64,000 nt of DNA, from positions 1 through 64,000 of the forward strand of contig NZ_JAVIKH010000009.1 of NCBI RefSeq assembly GCF_033962415.1, read 5' to 3'. The notes beneath the pieces were generated by a model. That model made no database searches. It worked only from the letters and a program-made list of their open reading frames with translations, and was not told where the DNA came from. The DNA comes from Candidatus Cetobacterium colombiensis. GTDB lineage: Bacteria; Fusobacteriota; Fusobacteriia; Fusobacteriales; Fusobacteriaceae. Shown one piece after another: positions 63,642 to 64,000 of this stretch. Made by a program: the position numbers and the translations under genes. The stretch's first letter is position 1, and the number at the start of each line of letters is the position of its first letter.

Positions 63642-64000
63642 CTATACCTTTGCCAAATTCTTTAAAAATACCTTTTCAACTATATAAATCGTTAACATGT
63701 TACTAAAAAATCCAGGTAATAACTCATACATATAAACGTCTAATCCTAGAATTTTCCATATTAAAAATACAAATATTCCCACTAAAATTCCTGATAAAAT
63801 ACTTTTACTATTTACATTTTTTAAATATAAAACAGAAATAATAGCTGGACCAAACATTGTTCCAAACCCTCCCCACGCATAAGCTACTAAAGAAAGTACT
63901 TTAGCATTTTGATTTAATGCAAATAATAATGCTAAAAGAGCAATTATTGCTACACATCCTCTTCCTATCCACATTATTTCTTTATCTGAAACATCCTTTT
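63642..64000 (-). CDS. Sodium:solute symporter (PutP-like), C-terminal fragment (cut by window edge)
   Basis: The open frame continues to the window edge; the first residues seen are KDVSDKEIMWIGRG. The 'sDKElvWvGR' pattern followed by hydrophobic segments (LLALLFALNQNAKV, LVAYAWGGFGTMFGPAIISV) matches the last membrane helices of PutP-type Na+/proline symporters of the SSS family. The chain ends after another helix and FLKNLAKV. The apparent start at 63974 is an internal methionine. Substrate (proline or another solute) cannot be decided from the fragment. Confidence 0.8.
   Translation of the reverse strand, partial: KDVSDKEIMWIGRGCVAIIALLALLFALNQNAKVLSLVAYAWGGFGTMFGPAIISVLYLKNVNSKSILSGILVGIFVFLIWKILGLDVYMYELLPGFFSNMLTIYIVEKVFLKNLAKV

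Noticed and set aside
1..64000. CRISPR arrays, insertion sequences, prophage or integrated elements
   Set aside because: No regularly spaced repeats, transposase or phage-type ORFs, or boundary repeats were seen; the only recombinase is the chromosomal Xer type.

Overview
The window is AT-rich, gene-dense DNA (genes on the minus strand almost throughout) from a Gram-negative-type, anaerobic fermenter. It carries LPS genes (kdsB, lptF/G/B, a LptC/LptA-like bridge, three GT9 heptosyltransferase-type genes, a WaaY-like kinase, a TonB receptor) beside gene orders usual in Firmicutes (dprA-topA-trmFO-xer, yqeH, ricT) and pyruvate enzymes of strict anaerobes (PFOR, pyruvate formate-lyase, Pta-AckA). 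That mix points to the Fusobacteriota (Cetobacterium/Fusobacterium/Ilyobacter-like). The genus cannot be fixed from the sequence alone, and no rRNA, tRNA, phage, IS element or CRISPR array was seen.

Layout. 1-862: start of a TolC-type efflux gene (cut by the edge) behind its TetR regulator, with two matching operator palindromes around the promoter. 878-3211: kdsB and a SpoIID-domain lipoprotein whose domain order looks circularly permuted. 3263-4907: the only long plus-strand stretch, a histidine phosphatase and a tailless FtsZ-like GTPase. 4934-13616: alr-rlmI-cvpA-lptF-lptG-M16 peptidase-dut-rodA-rluC, one envelope/housekeeping run. 13678-26009: dus-mutS-(LptC/LptA-like)-lptB-alaS-ruvX-secD-secF. 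26141-30401: tsaD, then pflB-pflA behind a consensus promoter. 30463-37316: an LPS-core operon into which recA-recX-plsC is fused. 37331-43430: PFOR, acetate kinase and phosphotransacetylase. 43564-58995: ftsY, an FAD protein, an orphan pseudopilin-like protein, yqeH, a Xer recombinase with an altered catalytic position, trmFO, topA, dprA, a TPR protein, xseA, uvrB, trmN6 and ricT. 59064-62992: a cobalamin-riboswitch-controlled btuB followed by btuF and a TIM-barrel gene that may be the cobamide-remodelling enzyme CbiR. 63085-64000: ogt and the end of a PutP-type Na+ symporter.

How the genes work together. LPS is built (KdsB, GT9/GT2 enzymes, WaaY-like kinase) and exported (LptB with LptF/LptG, bridged by a very large OstA-repeat protein). 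Pyruvate goes to acetyl-CoA by PFOR and Pfl and then to acetate and ATP by Pta and AckA. The corrinoid block would capture cobamides (BtuB, BtuF) and perhaps re-tailor them. No BtuCD permease/ATPase lies in the window.

Many starts were moved downstream to the codon with a good GGAGG-type site. The Shine-Dalgarno sequence itself (TTGGAGG...) often supplies a false in-frame TTG.
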